DNA of 64,000 nt from Gammaproteobacteria bacterium (lineage in GTDB: Bacteria; Pseudomonadota; Gammaproteobacteria; Pseudomonadales; Pseudohongiellaceae), in assembly GCA_002711845.1 (NCBI GenBank), contig PASF01000009.1, positions 62,001 through 126,000 of the forward strand. Reading direction: 5' to 3'. Both the position numbers and the translations under genes were made by a program. Under the pieces are notes generated by a model. The model had not been told where the DNA came from. It made no database searches and worked only from the letters and a program-made list of their open reading frames with translations. Each line of letters starts with the position of its first letter. Position 1 is the stretch's first letter. Below, piece by piece: positions 44,125-52,851 of the stretch.

Positions 44125-44133
44125 GGAGCGGCC

Positions 44134-45267
44134 ATGAGATATTTCAAATTGCCCGATCTTGGTGAGGGCTTGCAGGAAGCGGAAATTGTTGAATGGCACA
44201 TCAAGGCGGGTGATTCGGTTGAAGAAGACCAGATCATTTTGTCTGTGGAAACGGCCAAAGCGATTGTCGATGTGCCATCCCCCTGCGCGGGCAAGGTGCT
44301 GGCGCTGTTCGGGGGTGCCGGCGACCAGGTGCATGTGGGAGAACCCCTGCTGGAATACGCCGACGCGCAGGATGATGACAGTGGCACTGTGGTGGGGACG
44401 GTGAAAACCGGCAGCCGGGATGTGGAACGCGATGAATTCATCGTTGGCAGCCCCGAGGCCAGTGAGACTGAGCAGCACAGCCGGCGAGACCCTGGCCGGG
44501 TCCTGGCAACGCCATTGATCAGAGCGTTGGCAGAGCGCCTGGATGTGGATCTGGCGCAGGTCGCGGGATCAGGCGCTCACGGTTTGATCACCAGTGAAGA
44601 TGTGGAAAAGGCAGCCCGGGTCCGTGATGACTTTGGCAGCGCGCACACGCTGAAAGGCGTGCGTCGGGTGATGGCCAGGAACATGGCCAGGGCGCATGCC
44701 GAGGTGGTCGGTGTCACGCTTTATGATGACGTTGATATTCACGCCTGGAAGCAGGGCGAAGACCCAACCATGCGGCTGGTACGGGCAATCGGCGTGGCCT
44801 GCCGGGAGGCGCCGCAGCTGAATGCATGGTTTGATGGTGGCAAGCTGTCCTTGCGCCTGATCGACCGGGTTGATCTGGGTATCGCCGTGGATACGCCAGA
44901 TGGGCTGTTTGTGCCCGTGTTGCGGGATATTGCCGGGCGCACTGCTGATGACCTGCGCCGGGGCCTGGACAACCTGCGGGCTGCGGTCAAGTCGCGCAAG
45001 ATTCCGCCGCAGGAAATGACCGGGGCCACCATTTCCTTGTCCAATTTCGGCACGATCGCCGGACGTTACGCCAATCCGGTGATTGTGCCACCGACGGTTG
45101 CCATTCTGGGTGCCGGACGTCTGCGCGATGAGGTGGTTGCTGTTGATGGTAACCCGGCGGTGCATCGTATGCTGCCATTGTCGCTCACCTTTGACCATCG
45201 TGCTGCCAGTGGTGGTGAGGCGGCAAGATTCCTGGCAGTCATCATGCGAGACCTGGCGCAGGTCTGA
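44134..45267 (+). CDS. bkdB: Dihydrolipoamide acyltransferase E2 of the branched-chain 2-oxoacid dehydrogenase complex
   Basis: A 377-residue E2 with one lipoyl domain (residues 1-78, lipoyl-Lys42 in VETAKAIVDVP). Then come a linker, a peripheral subunit-binding domain near 122-160 (ATPLIRALAERLDVDLAQVAGSGAHG) and the catalytic core. The active-site motif is FDHRAASGGEAARF with His355; the usual DHRxxDG aspartate is Ser359, a variation I associate with this E2 subgroup. No E3 gene follows, so a shared lipoamide dehydrogenase must be supplied elsewhere. Confidence 0.86.
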   Translation: MRYFKLPDLGEGLQEAEIVEWHIKAGDSVEEDQIILSVETAKAIVDVPSPCAGKVLALFGGAGDQVHVGEPLLEYADAQDDDSGTVVGTVKTGSRDVERDEFIVGSPEASETEQHSRRDPGRVLATPLIRALAERLDVDLAQVAGSGAHGLITSEDVEKAARVRDDFGSAHTLKGVRRVMARNMARAHAEVVGVTLYDDVDIHAWKQGEDPTMRLVRAIGVACREAPQLNAWFDGGKLSLRLIDRVDLGIAVDTPDGLFVPVLRDIAGRTADDLRRGLDNLRAAVKSRKIPPQEMTGATISLSNFGTIAGRYANPVIVPPTVAILGAGRLRDEVVAVDGNPAVHRMLPLSLTFDHRAASGGEAARFLAVIMRDLAQV

Positions 45268-45505
45268 CCCGACATTGTGCCGGCAGTAAATGCGAGCTGA
45301 TTACCGGCCCGGGGTGGCGCTGACCGGGCAGAATGGGCTAGTGTGGCTGCTGAACCCTGTTTTGGTGTGGATAAGTATCCTGCTGGTGCTGGACCATTTT
45401 TTCGTCAAAATTTCATAATCCGTAAACAAATTATCAGTATCCGGCAGCCTTCGCGGGGTTGGCGTGTTTAAATCGCCGGTAAACTGCAGCAAGAGAGCAA
45501 TGACC

Positions 45506-47245
45506 ATGATTGACCGCATCACCCGCATGCCACTCATCTTTGTGCTGGCGTTCGTCAGCACCATGCTGACCGACAGCGTCCTGGCCAGCGGCGACTTTGC
45601 CCTCCTGGATCAGCATGGCCGGTTTCACCAATTGAGCCGCTACGCCGGGCATGACACCGTCGTGACCATGGTTGTGGCGGATGACGACCCGACATCCCTG
45701 CGCGCGTTGACGGCCCTGCAGCAGGTGCAGCAGTCTCTGCACCAACAGAATCCCGACGCCGACATCGCCTACCTGTTGCTGTATGCGGGCGCCAATCCGG
45801 AACGCGCCCGGGTTCAGGCCATGGCAGAAGCCATGGGGACAGATCTGCCGGTTTTACTGGATGCGGCGCAGATTGTGCTCGCTACCCTGCAGGCCGGGCA
45901 CCTGGGCGATGTTTACGTACTGGACCCCGCGTCCCAGGATGTGCTGTTCCGCAGCGCCCTGGGCGCCGAGGGTGATGCGGGCGCCGCGCAGGCAGAGGCT
46001 TTGCAACAGGCCCTGGCCGAGGTACTTGCCGATAACGCTGTCACCGTGGCCGCGAGTGCGGCAACCGGCCCCGCCATTGACTTTCCCTATCAGCGCCAGT
46101 GGCAGACTCGGCCAGTGTCCTATCAGCAGGACATTGCCCCCATGCTGCAACGCCGCTGTGCGCACTGCCACGTAGAAGAAGGGCTGGCGCCCTGGGCAAT
46201 GAACCGGCACCTGATGATACTGGGCTGGAGTCCGATGATCCGTGAGGTGGTGATGACCCGCCGCATGCCCCCGGGGCAGATTGACGGCTATGTGGGCAAC
46301 TGGCAGCAGACCCATGAACTACCGCCGGAAGAACTCGCCATGCTGATCCACTGGATAGATCAGGGCGCTGCTCAGGACGGTGACGTTGATCCGTTGGCGG
46401 AAACGGCACCGGACGCAGAGGCCTGGCCTCTGGGCGAGCCTGACCTGATTGTGGAAGTCCCTGCCCAGCAACTGCCTGCCACCGGTATCGTGGACTTTCT
46501 GCTGGAAAGCGCCGAATTGTCATTGCCGGAAGACAAATGGCTGCGGGCGGTGGCTTACGACGTCGGTGATAAGAGTGTCCTGCACAGCCTGATGATCTAT
46601 GCCCGGGAAGCCAGTGCACCTGTGTCGTCAGAGACTGACCTGATTGATCCGGCGGTGTCGGAGTATGTCAGTATCTTTGTACCCGGGGAGCAGGTGGACG
46701 CGTTTCCGGAGGGGGCTGCCTTTCGTCTGGCGGCCAATCGTGATCTGGCCTTCAAGATCCGCTATCTCACCTCGGGCCGGGAAACCGTGGACCGCACCCG
46801 TATCGGCCTGTATTTTCAGGATCAGGCACCCGTCAACGTCGTTGAAACCCTGGTCATTGCCAATGAAACGATCAGTATACCCGCCGGTGCTGCCGAACAT
46901 CGGGAGATCGCCCGCAGTGAACCCCTGGCGTCGGCTGTTTACCTCAGCAGCCTGTCCCCGCATGCCCACGGCCGCGCGCAAAGTATGCAATTGACAGCCA
47001 TTTATCCGGACGGAGAACGGCAGCTGATCGCCAATGTGGCCAACTACAATTTCAATTGGCAGCTGACCTATCGACTGCAGCAGCCACTGCTGCTGCCAGC
47101 CGGTACCCGCCTGGAAGCGGAAACTGTGTATGACAATTCACTGGCCAATCCATTGAATGCCGACCCTGAGGTGAGGGTGGAATGGGGTGTGAGCGATCAG
47201 GATGAAATGTTCAATCACTATGTGCGGTTTTTGCGGCCACGCTAG
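45506..47245 (+). CDS. Secreted three-domain protein: thioredoxin-fold, cytochrome c, PHM-like copper domain
   Basis: A 579-residue exported protein. After a signal peptide (to about residue 29), residues 30-180 look like a thioredoxin/redoxin fold without a CxxC. A cytochrome c-type heme site CAHCH sits at 218-222. The C-terminal 300 residues resemble the type-II copper, ascorbate-dependent monooxygenase fold: LHSLMIYA, SPHAHGRA (His486, His488) and DEMFNHY (Met568), corresponding to the CuB His-x-His and Met. Substrate is unknown. The ATG at 45506 has AAGAGAG 8 nt upstream; ATG at 45500 and GTG at 45464 are alternatives. A 238-bp gap separates it from bkdB. Confidence 0.72.
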   Translation: MIDRITRMPLIFVLAFVSTMLTDSVLASGDFALLDQHGRFHQLSRYAGHDTVVTMVVADDDPTSLRALTALQQVQQSLHQQNPDADIAYLLLYAGANPERARVQAMAEAMGTDLPVLLDAAQIVLATLQAGHLGDVYVLDPASQDVLFRSALGAEGDAGAAQAEALQQALAEVLADNAVTVAASAATGPAIDFPYQRQWQTRPVSYQQDIAPMLQRRCAHCHVEEGLAPWAMNRHLMILGWSPMIREVVMTRRMPPGQIDGYVGNWQQTHELPPEELAMLIHWIDQGAAQDGDVDPLAETAPDAEAWPLGEPDLIVEVPAQQLPATGIVDFLLESAELSLPEDKWLRAVAYDVGDKSVLHSLMIYAREASAPVSSETDLIDPAVSEYVSIFVPGEQVDAFPEGAAFRLAANRDLAFKIRYLTSGRETVDRTRIGLYFQDQAPVNVVETLVIANETISIPAGAAEHREIARSEPLASAVYLSSLSPHAHGRAQSMQLTAIYPDGERQLIANVANYNFNWQLTYRLQQPLLLPAGTRLEAETVYDNSLANPLNADPEVRVEWGVSDQDEMFNHYVRFLRPR

Positions 47246-47251
47246 ACCGCA

Positions 47252-48013
47252 TCAGGCCATGCTGCGGTCAACTTTCAGGGGACCCCAGGCCTGGCATACA
47301 GGCATGACTTCCAGGGCGTTGATATTGACATGGGGCGGCACACTGCAAACCCAGTGAATGATTTCGGCGATGTCTGTCGCGGTCAGCGGCTGAGTGCCAT
47401 CGTAGACAGTGCCAGCCCGGCCCTGGTCCTGCTTGAAACGTACCAGTGAGAACTCGGTTTCTGCCATGCCCGGCTCGATATTGCTGACCCTGATATTCCT
47501 GCCCAGCAGGTCCGCACGTAACTCGCGGCTAAAGTGCTGCACAAAGGCTTTGGTGGCGCCGTAGACATTGCCCCCGGGATAGGGCCAGTTGCCGGCCGTG
47601 GAGCCGATGTTGATGATGTGGCCGCGGTTTCTTGCCACCATGCCCGGCAACAGCAGACGGGTCATGTGCACCAGGGCGGTGATGTTGGTATTGATCATGG
47701 TGACCCAGTCCTGCATGTCTGCCTCGTGCGCAGCTTCCAGCCCGAGGGCCAGACCGGCATTGTTGATCAGGATGTCAGGCGCCTGGCACCAGTCCGGCAA
47801 TGCCGCCAGTGCTTGCGTCAGTGCCGCGGCATCGGTGATATCAATGCTGACGGTATGAACACGGCCTGCACTGGCCAGTTCATCGGCGAGTAACTGCAGG
47901 CGTTCTGCGCGACGGGCCAGCAGTACCAGGTGGTCACCGGACGCAGCAAACTTGCGGGCACAGGCTTCGCCAAAGCCGGATGAAGCACCGGTAATCAAAA
48001 CGGTTCGGGTCAT
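47252..48013 (-). CDS. Short-chain dehydrogenase/reductase (YdfG-like)
   Basis: A 253-residue SDR: TGASSGFGEACARKFA (cofactor turn; ARRAERL suggests NADP), NNAGLALG, catalytic Ser in NIGSTAGNWPYPG and YGATKAFV (Tyr-x3-Lys), IEPGMAETEFS. The pattern GNVYGATKAFVQHFSRELRADL resembles YdfG, the NADP-dependent 3-hydroxy acid/malonic semialdehyde reductase. The ATG at 48013 has GAGAGGG upstream; the long in-frame extension lacks SDR sequence. It converges with the copper/heme gene (6 nt apart). Confidence 0.88.
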   Translation of the reverse strand: MTRTVLITGASSGFGEACARKFAASGDHLVLLARRAERLQLLADELASAGRVHTVSIDITDAAALTQALAALPDWCQAPDILINNAGLALGLEAAHEADMQDWVTMINTNITALVHMTRLLLPGMVARNRGHIINIGSTAGNWPYPGGNVYGATKAFVQHFSRELRADLLGRNIRVSNIEPGMAETEFSLVRFKQDQGRAGTVYDGTQPLTATDIAEIIHWVCSVPPHVNINALEVMPVCQAWGPLKVDRSMA

Positions 48014-48084
48014 GATTTTCCCTCTCAAAACCAGACTATCGTCTATGTCCCGGTGTAGTGCAAGTGCTGCAGGGTAAACAAAAA

Positions 48085-48189
48085 CCGGGGACATCAAAAT
48101 CACGCAAAATTCTGATGCCCCCGGAAACCGGACCAGCAGGAAGCAGTGCAGGCCCGGCCGCCCGCCTTCCCTGACAGGCTTCGGGCGGC
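48085..48189. other. Two strong inverted repeats in the ydfG-like/hsp20 divergent region
   Basis: CCGGGGACATCA (48085-48096) can pair with TGATGCCCCCGG (48113-48124), a 12-bp stem with one A-C mismatch. GCCGCCCG (48157-48164) pairs with CGGGCGGC (48182-48189). Both lie in a divergent intergenic region where no gene ends, and neither has a T tract directly after it. They could belong to a small RNA, a 5' leader or a DNA-bound structure; nothing identifies which. Confidence 0.5.
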
Positions 48190-48254
48190 GTCCGTGCGCC
48201 CACAGTGTTTATAGATCACCTGTTCGATCTCTGCCATTTTTTTTGGGGTAGGTG

Positions 48255-48282
48255 CTTGAAAAAAGCGTCGTCGTCCCTATAT
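48255..48282 (+). promoter_or_regulatory. Sigma32 (heat-shock) promoter of the small heat-shock gene
   Basis: CTTGAAA (48255-48261) and CCCTATAT (48275-48282) are separated by 13 bp, matching the RpoH pattern CTTGAA - 13-15 bp - CCCCATnT closely. Transcription would start near 48290, giving a leader of about 100 nt that contains the thermometer hairpins. Confidence 0.75.
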
Positions 48283-48322
48283 CTGTGAGTGAGGCGGGTG
48301 CTCATGTTGAGGCCGGCCGACG

Positions 48323-48391
48323 ATACCCGATCCCTATGGATGGGTATGACATTAAACCGATTAATTTATATTGCTTGATGAGGATATGATG
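48323..48391 (+). promoter_or_regulatory. ROSE-like RNA thermometer in the hsp20 leader
   Basis: The last hairpin sequesters the ribosome site: AUAUUGCU (48368-48375), loop UGAUG, then AGGAUAU (48381-48387). The pairing needs a U-G pair and leaves G48373 bulged opposite the AGGA, which is the hallmark U(U/C)GCU motif of ROSE elements. An upstream hairpin pairs AUACCC-g-AUCC (48323-48333) with GGAUGGGUAU (48338-48347). Translation from 48392 would be released on heating. Confidence 0.78.
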
Positions 48392-48841
48392 ATGAGAAAT
48401 TTTGATTTTGCCCCGTTGTACCGTTCTACAGTGGGTTTCGAACACCTGAGCCAGTTACTGGATTCCATCGCGCAGCGCGATCAGAATCAGCCCAGCTATC
48501 CGCCCTATAATATTGAGCGGCTGGATAAAGATGAATATCGAATTACCATGGCGGTTGCCGGCTTTAATCAGGATGAGCTGAGCATCCAGTCCGAGCAGCA
48601 GACTCTCAAGGTGCGTGGTGATAAAGCGGCAGACAGCACCGAGCGTCAGTATCTGCATCAAGGCATTGCAGCACGCAATTTTGAACGGGTCTTCCAGCTG
48701 GCAGAGCATGTGAAAGTGGTCAATGCCAATCTGGAAAACGGTCTGTTGCATATCGAGCTGCGTCGGGAAGTGCCTGAGACCATGAAGCCAAGACAGATTC
48801 CCATTGGCCTGTCAGCAGACACGCTGCTCGAAGGCAAATGA
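48392..48841 (+). CDS. ibpA: Small heat-shock protein, Hsp20/IbpA type
   Basis: A 149-residue holdase chaperone that binds unfolding proteins. It opens MRNFDFAPLYRSTVGFEHL, the IbpA N-terminus, and carries an alpha-crystallin domain at about 35-125 (YNIERLDKDEYRITMAVAGF; GIAARNFERVFQLAEHV; ANLENGLLHIEL). Three ATGs in a row occur at 48386, 48389 and 48392; homology and AGGA spacing favour the last. Heat control is visible as a sigma32 promoter and a ROSE-like leader. A strong terminator follows 41 nt after the stop. Confidence 0.93.
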   Translation: MRNFDFAPLYRSTVGFEHLSQLLDSIAQRDQNQPSYPPYNIERLDKDEYRITMAVAGFNQDELSIQSEQQTLKVRGDKAADSTERQYLHQGIAARNFERVFQLAEHVKVVNANLENGLLHIELRREVPETMKPRQIPIGLSADTLLEGK

Positions 48842-48882
48842 TCTTCGCCTGATCGATACTCCGTGTAAGAAGGTTAATTCCA

Positions 48883-48910
48883 GGGCAGCCCGCGGGCTGC
48901 CCATTTTTTT
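48883..48910 (+). terminator. Rho-independent terminator of the hsp20 gene
   Basis: GGGCAGCC (48883-48890) pairs with GGCTGCCC (48895-48902) around a CGCG loop and is followed by ATTTTTTT (48903-48910). A textbook intrinsic terminator. Confidence 0.93.
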
Positions 48911-48961
48911 GTCTGATATTTGCCCGGTTCGTTTTTGCCTGCGGGTTTGCCTGCAGGAAAG

Positions 48962-48986
48962 GCACTGCGACAATCGGTCGCAGTGC
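48962..48986. other. Second perfect hairpin upstream of the beta-propeller/thioredoxin gene
   Basis: GCACTGCGAC (48962-48971) pairs perfectly with GTCGCAGTGC (48977-48986) around AATCG. It lies 52 nt after the hsp20 terminator and 72 nt before the next ATG, with no T tract on either side. It may be part of the downstream gene's 5' leader. Confidence 0.5.
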
Positions 48987-49057
48987 TTCAGCCTCCATTG
49001 ACTGCGGCCTTCAGGTAAACTTGCAAGTCCTGAACCCGGTTACAAACAGCGAGTGTC

Positions 49058-50731
49058 ATGATGCCATCCATTTCACCTTTCCCGCCATCCCGTGGCCTGC
49101 TTTTGACAGCGCTATTGCTGCTGTTTGTGGGTCGTATCGGCACGGTCAGTGCTGAGACCGGCTGCCTTGATGCCGACGTCATCTCGGTGCATTGCGGCCA
49201 GACTCCCAGCGCGCACGTCGACAGTGACGGACGTCTGTGGGTGGTTTTTGCACAGGATCAGCATGCCTATGTGGTCAATTCAGACGACCAGGGCAAGACA
49301 TTTTCACCACCTGTGCGCGTCAATGAGCGCGCCGAGAACATCGAGACCAATGGCGAGAACCGCCCGAAAATCCTGACCGACAATGGCGGTCAGACAATCT
49401 ATGTGTCCTGGACCGAGAAAACGGAAGGTCAGCACACCGGCGATATCCGCTTTTCCCGTTCCATCGATGGTGGTCAGCAATTTGCACCGGTGCGGACCAT
49501 CAATGACGACGGGCTGCTGACCAGTCATCGTTTTGACAGTCTGTTTCTGGCGGCATCGGGTCATCTGTATCTGACCTGGCTGGACAAACGTGAGCTGGAG
49601 TATGCCGCGCAGCGTGGCGAACACTATACCGGTAGCGGGGTGTTCTACACCGTATCCGCCGACCAGGGCGAGACGTTTGCCGCAAATCGGAAAATAGCGG
49701 ATCACAGTTGTGAATGTTGCCGTATTGCTGTGGCACCCTATGGTCAGGACGGCATGGCCTTGATGTGGCGTCATGTCTTCGATGGCACGACCCGTGATCA
49801 CGCCATCGCCGGCGTCGGTCCGGACGGGGTCCGCACCGGATTCAGTCGGGCAACTGTGGATGAGTGGAAAATAGACGCCTGTCCTCACCACGGGCCTTCC
49901 ATGGCGCAGGGCCGACCGGCGCAGGAGAGCGATGTCTACCATATGACCTGGTTCAGCGCCGGTGATCTGCACAAGGGCATCTACTATGGTCGCCATGCTC
50001 TCGAGTCGGGCGACACCAGCCTGGTGCGCCAGATTGATGGCAGTGCGGGGGCGAGTCATCCGCAGGTGGCCGAATGGCAGGGTGTGCAGCATCTGGTCTG
50101 GAAACGGTTCGACGGAGCCGATACCCGTCTTCTGTGGATATATTCTCAGGACGACGGTGTCAGCTGGAGTGAGCCACAAACACTGGCCCGAACGACGAGT
50201 GCCTCTGATCATCCGTTGTTGATAGCCGGGCAGGACGGTCTGATGTTGAGCTGGCACAGTCGCAATGAGGGGTATCAGGTTATGGCACTGCCTGATGTGC
50301 CCGAACCCAGCCTGGATATCAGGCCGTTTACCGCGCAAAGTTTTGCGCAGATCAAGGCCGAACGGGCAGGGCAGCCGTTCGTACTGGCGCTGTGGTCAGT
50401 GGATTGCCCGCCGTGTATGGTCGAGCTTGATTTGCTGGGCAGGCTGCGTGATCAGCACCCGGACCTGCCGCTGGTGCTGGTGTCGACCGATGACATCGCC
50501 CTGCAGGCCGATGCCGAGGACTTTCTTAAAGACTATGGGCTGGATGACATGACGTCATGGATGTTTGCCGATGATTACGCGGCGCCCCTGCGCTACAGTA
50601 TCGACCCGCAGTGGTTCGGAGAACTGCCACGCAGTTACCATTTCGATGCTGAGCATCAGTTTGAGTCCCATAGCGGCATCATGACCGAAGCCCAGCTCAG
50701 AGGCTGGCTGGGGCTGCAGGCGACCCGATAA
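49058..50731 (+). CDS. Exported BNR/sialidase-like beta-propeller fused to a TlpA-type thioredoxin domain
   Basis: A 557-residue protein. A signal peptide (to about 32) precedes a six-bladed-type propeller with BNR/Asp-box-like turns (SDDQGKTFSPPVRV, SIDGGQQFAPVRTI, SADQGETFAANRKI, SQDDGVSWSEPQTL), spanning about 40-410. Residues 430-557 form a TlpA/ResA-like thioredoxin domain with active site CPPC (450-453, WSVDCPPCMVELDLL). A Cys cluster CECC occurs in the propeller near residue 220. It probably acts in the periplasm on thiols, perhaps in heme or metal protein maturation; the propeller's ligand is unknown. Catalytic sialidase residues are not evident. Confidence 0.75.
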   Translation: MMPSISPFPPSRGLLLTALLLLFVGRIGTVSAETGCLDADVISVHCGQTPSAHVDSDGRLWVVFAQDQHAYVVNSDDQGKTFSPPVRVNERAENIETNGENRPKILTDNGGQTIYVSWTEKTEGQHTGDIRFSRSIDGGQQFAPVRTINDDGLLTSHRFDSLFLAASGHLYLTWLDKRELEYAAQRGEHYTGSGVFYTVSADQGETFAANRKIADHSCECCRIAVAPYGQDGMALMWRHVFDGTTRDHAIAGVGPDGVRTGFSRATVDEWKIDACPHHGPSMAQGRPAQESDVYHMTWFSAGDLHKGIYYGRHALESGDTSLVRQIDGSAGASHPQVAEWQGVQHLVWKRFDGADTRLLWIYSQDDGVSWSEPQTLARTTSASDHPLLIAGQDGLMLSWHSRNEGYQVMALPDVPEPSLDIRPFTAQSFAQIKAERAGQPFVLALWSVDCPPCMVELDLLGRLRDQHPDLPLVLVSTDDIALQADAEDFLKDYGLDDMTSWMFADDYAAPLRYSIDPQWFGELPRSYHFDAEHQFESHSGIMTEAQLRGWLGLQATR

Positions 50732-50828
50732 CGACTGCCATGCAGCGGATGACAAAAGACTCTTTGACGTAGCCTGTCTGTTTGTACTTTAATCAGTGCC
50801 TGATACGAAGTGCACACAGGAATGTCTT

Positions 50829-51830
50829 ATGAAAGCTGTTGGATACACAGACGGGCCATTGTTCGATTTCGACACCGAAAAACCCGCCCCCGGCCCCCGT
50901 GACCTGCTGATTGAAGTCAGTGCCATCGCCGTCAATCCGGTTGATACCAAGATACGTGGCCGTATCAAAGCCGACGTGGGTGAGCCCAAGGTATTGGGCT
51001 GGGATGCGGTAGGGCGTGTGGCTGCCGTGGGCGCCGACGTCAAAAACTTCCGTACGGGCGACCGCGTCTGGTATGCCGGCGATGTCAGCCGCAGCGGCTG
51101 CAATGTTCAGTATCAGTGTGTGGATGAACGCATTGCCGCCCTCGCGCCTGAATCCCTGAGTGATGCTGAAGCGGCGGCATTGCCGCTGACGACCATCACT
51201 GCCTGGGAAATGCTGTTTGATCGTCTGCAGATCCCGGGTGGCGATGACGGTGCCGGTCGTGTGGTGCTGATTGTGGGTGCCGGTGGCGGCGTCGGTTCCA
51301 TGCTGGTTCAGCTCGCCAGGCAATTGACCCGTGCCACGGTTGTCGCGACTGCCTCGCGGCCCGAGAGCAAAGCCTGGGTCGAACGTCTGGGTGCCCATCA
51401 CGTACTTGATCACAGTCAGCCCCTGCAGCCACAGCTTGCCGGCACAGGCCTGCCAGATATCACCGATGCGGCCTGTGTTAACCGCACCGGCGAGCACTAT
51501 GCCGACATCGTCGCCATGCTGCGGCCACAAGGCAGGCTTTGCCTGATCGATGACCCGGCCGAGCCGCTGGACATCAAGCTGATGAAGCAGAAAAGCCTGT
51601 CGTTGCACTGGGAGTTCATGTTCACGCGCGCGTTGTTCGAAACCGCGGATATGAATGCCCAGCACAGTCTGTTGTCACAGGTGGCGCAGTTGATCGACAA
51701 AGGCGCGTTGCAGACCACACTGGGAGCCCACTTGGGGATCATTAATGCCGCCAACCTGGAGCGTGCCCATGAGGCCATGAAAACCGAACACACCATCGGC
51801 AAGGTTGTGCTTGAAGGATTTGACACCTGA
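50829..51830 (+). CDS. MDR-superfamily NADPH:quinone/alkene reductase (zinc-free, YogA-like)
   Basis: A 333-residue medium-chain dehydrogenase/reductase. The GroES-like domain has VNPVDTKIRGRI and VLGWDAVGRVAAVG; the nucleotide fold has LIVGAGGGVGSMLVQLARQL. The catalytic and structural zinc cysteines of alcohol dehydrogenases are absent, so it belongs with quinone/alkene reductases. The ATG at 50829 has AGGA upstream; the ORF extension ahead of it is not conserved-looking. The next gene starts 43 nt later on the same strand. Confidence 0.85.
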   Translation: MKAVGYTDGPLFDFDTEKPAPGPRDLLIEVSAIAVNPVDTKIRGRIKADVGEPKVLGWDAVGRVAAVGADVKNFRTGDRVWYAGDVSRSGCNVQYQCVDERIAALAPESLSDAEAAALPLTTITAWEMLFDRLQIPGGDDGAGRVVLIVGAGGGVGSMLVQLARQLTRATVVATASRPESKAWVERLGAHHVLDHSQPLQPQLAGTGLPDITDAACVNRTGEHYADIVAMLRPQGRLCLIDDPAEPLDIKLMKQKSLSLHWEFMFTRALFETADMNAQHSLLSQVAQLIDKGALQTTLGAHLGIINAANLERAHEAMKTEHTIGKVVLEGFDT

Positions 51831-51873
51831 CAGCTGCCTGCCTAGCGAATCCATTCATTATTGCGGAGCTTAC

Positions 51874-52830
51874 ATGTCTCGATTACCACCCGTGTTAAAA
51901 AACCTGCCTTTCCCTGTCGTGGGCTCACCCCTGTTTATCATCAGCAACCCCAAACTGGTCATTGCCCAGTGTATCGCCGGTGTTGTCGGCTCCATGCCGG
52001 CGCTGAACGCACGACCGGCGGAACAGCTGGAGGACTGGCTGGCGGAGATTACCGAAACCCTGGCGGCCTACAACAAAGCCAATCCGGACAATCCGGCGGC
52101 ACCGTTTGCCATTAATCAGATTGTGCATCGCAGCAATGACCGTCTGGATCACGACATGGCGCTGTGTGAGAAGTACAAGGTGCCCATCATCATTACCAGC
52201 CTGGGTGCGCGTGAGGATGTCAACAAGGCGGTGCAGGGTTGGGGCGGTATTGTGCTGCATGATGTGATTAACAACGTGTTTGCCCACAAGGCCATCGACA
52301 AGGGCGCCGACGGGCTGATTTGCGTGGCCGCCGGCGCCGGGGGCCATGCCAGTGTCAAAAGCCCGTTTGCCATGGTGCAGGAGATCCGCGAATGGTTTGA
52401 CGGTCCGCTGTTGCTGGCCGGCTCGATTGCCACCGGGCGTGCGGTTCTGGCGGCGCAGGCAATGGGGGCCGATCTGGCCTATATCGGGTCACCTTTTATC
52501 GCGACTGACGAGGCCCGTGCTGTCGATGACTACAAGAAGATGATTGTGGCAAGTAACTCGGATGATATTGTGTACAGCAATTTCTATACCGGTGTTCACG
52601 GCAACTACCTGAAGGGCAGTATTGTCAATGCCGGCATGGACCCGGACAACCTGCCTGAGTCCGATCCCAGCAAGATGAATTTTGGCGGTGGCGGCGAGAA
52701 ACGGGCCTGGCGCGACATCTGGGGTTGTGGCCAGGGCATCGGGGCAATCCGTGAAATCGTGCCTACCGCCACCCTGGTCGCGCGACTGCGGCGCGAGTAC
52801 GCCGACGCCAAGAGCAGCCTGTGCCAATAG
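51874..52830 (+). CDS. Nitronate monooxygenase family FMN enzyme
   Basis: A 318-residue FMN TIM barrel of the 2-nitropropane dioxygenase/nitronate monooxygenase family, which detoxifies propionate-3-nitronate and related compounds. Seen are PFPVVGSPLFIISNPKLVIAQ (shown by its ends), ALNARPAEQLEDWLAEI, LICVAAGAGGHASVKSPFA with the active-site His, and LLAGSIATGRAVLAAQAMGADLAYIGSPF for FMN phosphate. The ATG at 51874 has GGAG upstream. It lies 22 nt before the next gene, suggesting one transcript with the reductase and FMN enzyme. Confidence 0.85.
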   Translation: MSRLPPVLKNLPFPVVGSPLFIISNPKLVIAQCIAGVVGSMPALNARPAEQLEDWLAEITETLAAYNKANPDNPAAPFAINQIVHRSNDRLDHDMALCEKYKVPIIITSLGAREDVNKAVQGWGGIVLHDVINNVFAHKAIDKGADGLICVAAGAGGHASVKSPFAMVQEIREWFDGPLLLAGSIATGRAVLAAQAMGADLAYIGSPFIATDEARAVDDYKKMIVASNSDDIVYSNFYTGVHGNYLKGSIVNAGMDPDNLPESDPSKMNFGGGGEKRAWRDIWGCGQGIGAIREIVPTATLVARLRREYADAKSSLCQ

Positions 52831-52851
52831 GCCTTGAGTCGGAGTAGCCTG

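Noticed and set aside
49304-50338. Open frame of 344 codons opposite the beta-propeller/thioredoxin gene
   Set aside because: Shadow of a strong coding gene; composition is atypical for protein and no motif is visible.
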